This document shows positions 62,342 through 64,000 of a stretch of 64,000 nt of DNA, piece after piece. The DNA comes from Pseudomonas fluorescens. Its GTDB lineage: Bacteria; Pseudomonadota; Gammaproteobacteria; Pseudomonadales; Pseudomonadaceae. Both the position numbers and the translations under genes were made by a program. The notes below the pieces were generated by a model. The model saw nothing but the letters and a program-made list of their open reading frames with translations, made no database searches and was not told the DNA's origin. The stretch covers positions 2,666,001 through 2,730,000 of the forward strand of contig NZ_CP038438.1 of assembly GCF_004683905.1 (NCBI RefSeq), read 5' to 3'. Each line of letters opens with the position of its first letter. Positions within the stretch are counted from its first letter, which is position 1.

Positions 62342-62830
62342 ATGCTTTATCTGAGCGTGAAGTACGTGCATGTCATCGCTGCGATTTTCCTCTTCGGCTT
62401 CGGCATGGGTTCCTATCTGTACCTGATCGCCGCCAGTCGCACGGCCAATCCGCAAGTGATTGCGCATGTGGCGAGAATGGTCGTGCGCTATGACGCCTGG
62501 ATCACCACGCCGGCGGGCTTCATCCAGATCGCGACGGGTTATTGGCTGACAAGGCTTTCCGGGTTGCCCTTGACCGCGGAATGGGTGCTGATATCGCTGA
62601 TCCTGTTCTTTATAGTGGGCTCGCTTTGGTTGCCGGTGCTGTTGCTGCAGAAACGTTTGCTGGGGATGGCGGCGGACGCGGTGCAATGTGGCGCAAGGCT
62701 TGATGCTGATTACCGGGCTGTTTATCGGCAGTGGTTCTGGATGGGTGTTTGCGGGTTTCTCGGGATGTTCGTAATTGTTTTGATGATGGTGACGAAGATG
62801 ACGCCGGGGCAGTGGCTGCAGTTGATGTAG
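62342..62830 (+). CDS. DUF2269 membrane protein
   Basis: This 162-residue protein has four hydrophobic helices (VHVIAAIFLFGFGMGSYLYL, the TPAGFIQIATGYWL region, LISLILFFIVGSLWLPVLLL and WFWMGVCGFLGMFVIVLMMV). The VKYVHVIAAIFLFG start is typical of DUF2269. It is in an operon with the preceding oxidoreductase. A role as a redox or haem-associated membrane partner is conceivable; unproven. Confidence 0.82.
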   Translation: MLYLSVKYVHVIAAIFLFGFGMGSYLYLIAASRTANPQVIAHVARMVVRYDAWITTPAGFIQIATGYWLTRLSGLPLTAEWVLISLILFFIVGSLWLPVLLLQKRLLGMAADAVQCGARLDADYRAVYRQWFWMGVCGFLGMFVIVLMMVTKMTPGQWLQLM

Positions 62831-62838
62831 CTGAGCAT

Positions 62839-63321
62839 TCACATTGGCGACTTGAGAAAGCGTCGTTCGTGATCGGGGTCGGGTAACAGGCAGGTGTCGT
62901 ACTTGCCGAAGATCCGATAACGATTCAGCGCCACGCGGTCGTAGGTCCAGTCTCTAAGTGCTCGTGGGAAAACTCGCAGAAGCGTGATCGGCGACCAACG
63001 AGCCGGCAGTTGTGCAATCACTTCGAAGAACGCATCGGAGCGCACCCAGTAATGCTCGTCGCGGATCACCGCCATAGTGTCGAATTCGTCCACCGGGAGA
63101 CCGGCCCATGCCAGCAAGGCCTGACCTTCTAGCGATTGCACTGCCGCCAGACGCACTCGCTGTTTGTTGTCGTGGCGAATCAGAAAACGCGCCCAGCCGT
63201 TGCATAGCTTGCAGACGCCGTCGAACAGCACCACGGTCTCGCCTGGATTGAGCAGGGGCGCTGGGGTAGGGCGTATTCGGGAGCCGGGCAAGGGCCGGGA
63301 TCCAGGAAGTTGGGCTGTCAT
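62839..63321 (-). CDS. DCC1-like thiol-disulfide oxidoreductase (DUF393)
   Basis: This 160-residue protein has the DCC motif VVLFDGVCKLCNGWARFL (Cys-x-x-Cys) and the family tail YDRVALNRYRIFGKYDTCLLPDPD. It converges with the DUF2269 gene. Function unknown; a thioredoxin-fold redox protein by family. Confidence 0.9.
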   Translation of the reverse strand: MTAQLPGSRPLPGSRIRPTPAPLLNPGETVVLFDGVCKLCNGWARFLIRHDNKQRVRLAAVQSLEGQALLAWAGLPVDEFDTMAVIRDEHYWVRSDAFFEVIAQLPARWSPITLLRVFPRALRDWTYDRVALNRYRIFGKYDTCLLPDPDHERRFLKSPM

Positions 63322-63442
63322 TGTGAGGCATCATCCGAAGGCGTTGTTTTAGGCGATGGACCGTATGCTGCGCATCTGTTGACGGTGCGTCTATATATAA
63401 GCAGGCTTTTTCGATGCATTGATAGAAAACTGAAATTAACGG

Positions 63443-63470
63443 TTGACGGCAGATTCTGGAGGTCTATAAT
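63443..63470 (+). promoter_or_regulatory. rRNA operon promoter 1
   Basis: TTGACG (63443-63448) and TATAAT (63465-63470) are spaced by 16 bases, and the GC-rich TCGCCCC discriminator follows. It lies 511 bases upstream of the 16S start. Typical sigma-70 rrn promoter. Confidence 0.85.
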
Positions 63471-63645
63471 TCGCCCCACTTCCGGCGCAGTCGAAACGGA
63501 AAACTCCTTGAGATTCAATGAGTTACGCAGTTTTCGGCAGCGGCTCGCTTCAGTTCATCGAAGCCTGGAAGGAGTTGAAAGAGCGGTGATGTTTGGCTCT
63601 TTTGACGGTTCGATCTTCTCGGTCGAAAGCGGAGAAAAAGAGGTG

Positions 63646-63673
63646 TTGACAGCAGCGTGTAACGCTGTAGAAT
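63646..63673 (+). promoter_or_regulatory. rRNA operon promoter 2
   Basis: TTGACA (63646-63651) and TAGAAT (63668-63673) with a 16-base spacer, followed by TCGCCTCCC. It lies 308 bases upstream of 16S. Confidence 0.87.
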
Positions 63674-63755
63674 TCGCCTCCCGCTAACGAGAGATCGGAA
63701 GCGCAAGTGGTTGAAGTTGTTGAAGAAATCTTCGAAAACTTCTGAAAATAATCAC

Positions 63756-63783
63756 TTGACAGCAAGTGAGGCTGCTGTAGAAT
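63756..63783 (+). promoter_or_regulatory. rRNA operon promoter 3
   Basis: TTGACA (63756-63761) and TAGAAT (63778-63783) with a 16-base spacer and GCGCGCC discriminator. It is the promoter nearest to 16S. Confidence 0.88.
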
Positions 63784-63818
63784 GCGCGCCTCGGTTGAGA
63801 CGAAAGATCTTAACCAAC

Positions 63819-63832
63819 CGCTCTTTAACAAC
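63819..63832 (+). promoter_or_regulatory. rRNA boxA antitermination site
   Basis: GCTCTTTAACAA matches the rrn boxA consensus, which recruits the Nus complex so that the polymerase is not stopped by Rho. It lies about 150 bases before 16S. Confidence 0.85.
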
Positions 63833-63980
63833 TGAATCAAGCAATTCGTGTGGGTGCTTGTGGAGTCAGACTGATAGTCAACAAGATTATCAGCATCACA
63901 AGTTACTCCGCGAGAAATCAAAGATGTAACCAACGATTGCTGAGCCAAGTTTAGGGTTTCTTAAAAACCCAAAGATGTTT

Positions 63981-64000
63981 GAACTGAAGAGTTTGATCAT
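63981..64000 (+). rRNA. rrs: 16S ribosomal RNA, first 20 bases (partial)
   Basis: GAACTGAAGAGTTTGATCAT is the canonical 5' end of Pseudomonas 16S rRNA. The window ends within the conserved bacterial 27F primer region. The rest of the operon lies outside. Confidence 0.95.

Noticed and set aside
63310..63948. Open frames of 60-130 residues on both strands before 16S
   Set aside because: The stretch is packed with rrn promoters and leader sequence; the frames have no ribosome-binding site and no family pattern.

Overview
The window looks like a chromosome segment of a Pseudomonas of the fluorescens group. The reasons are the high-GC coding style, many copies of the fluorescens-type REP sequence (GTGGGAGC...GCTCGCGAA), DUF6124-like small proteins, Anr/FNR-type boxes, and a 16S rRNA that begins GAACTGAAGAGTTTGATCAT at the right edge. 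No tRNA, CRISPR array, complete insertion sequence or integrase was seen. All assignments come from reading the sequence and recalling protein families; no database was searched.

Layout. (1) 1-6718: the 3' end of a lipopeptide-type NRPS with tandem thioesterases, the MacAB exporter genes, a C4-antisense-RNA-like leader controlling the first of two DUF6124-like small genes, and a LuxR-type regulator. (2) 6868-15290: a low-oxygen stress block with three tandem-domain universal stress proteins, a zinc alcohol dehydrogenase, an MgtC/SapB-DUF4010 membrane protein, a GNAT acetyltransferase, an Anr/FNR paralogue and a YcaC-like hydrolase. Five FNR-type boxes precede the three Usp genes, the dehydrogenase and the acetyltransferase. 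(3) 15492-24367: galactose dehydrogenase, then one co-directional cluster with an Fe(II)/2-oxoglutarate oxygenase, a MetQNI-like ABC transporter, an Rbs-like ABC transporter and a molybdopterin oxidoreductase. (4) 24411-29706: a REP array, a TonB-dependent receptor, an APC permease and a DUF3574 lipoprotein. (5) 29845-35784: a REP array, an AraC regulator divergent from an AhpD-like protein, an acyl-CoA dehydrogenase-like flavoprotein and an SsuABC-type transporter whose binding protein carries a Tat signal. (6) 35787-43888: a five-unit 135-bp REP array, an MscS-family channel, a COG4705-like membrane protein, a lipoprotein, a two-component system and a repeat-rich helical protein.

(7) 43889-46667 is an AT-rich insert that stands out from its surroundings. 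It holds two genes in one transcription unit: a 255-residue protein with no recognised family and a 361-residue protein with two LecA (PA-IL)-like lectin modules. Next to it is what looks like a decayed reading frame. This is the best candidate for an undescribed system. (8) 46668-63321: a run of housekeeping and accessory metabolic genes (PhzF, GNAT, two alpha/beta hydrolases, LysR with DJ-1/PfpI, TrmK, two MerR regulators each next to an oxidoreductase, a fasciclin protein, GFA, an SMP-30 lactonase, a DAO-type oxidase, a saccharopine dehydrogenase-like protein, a DUF2269 protein and a DCC protein). (9) 63443-64000: three strong promoters, a boxA-like antiterminator and the first 20 bases of 16S rRNA.

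The clearest working units are lipopeptide synthesis plus export (region 1), the Anr-linked oxygen-limitation response (region 2), two nutrient-scavenging transporter-oxidoreductase clusters that suggest sulfur or unusual carbon sources (regions 3 and 5), and the lectin-bearing island (region 7).
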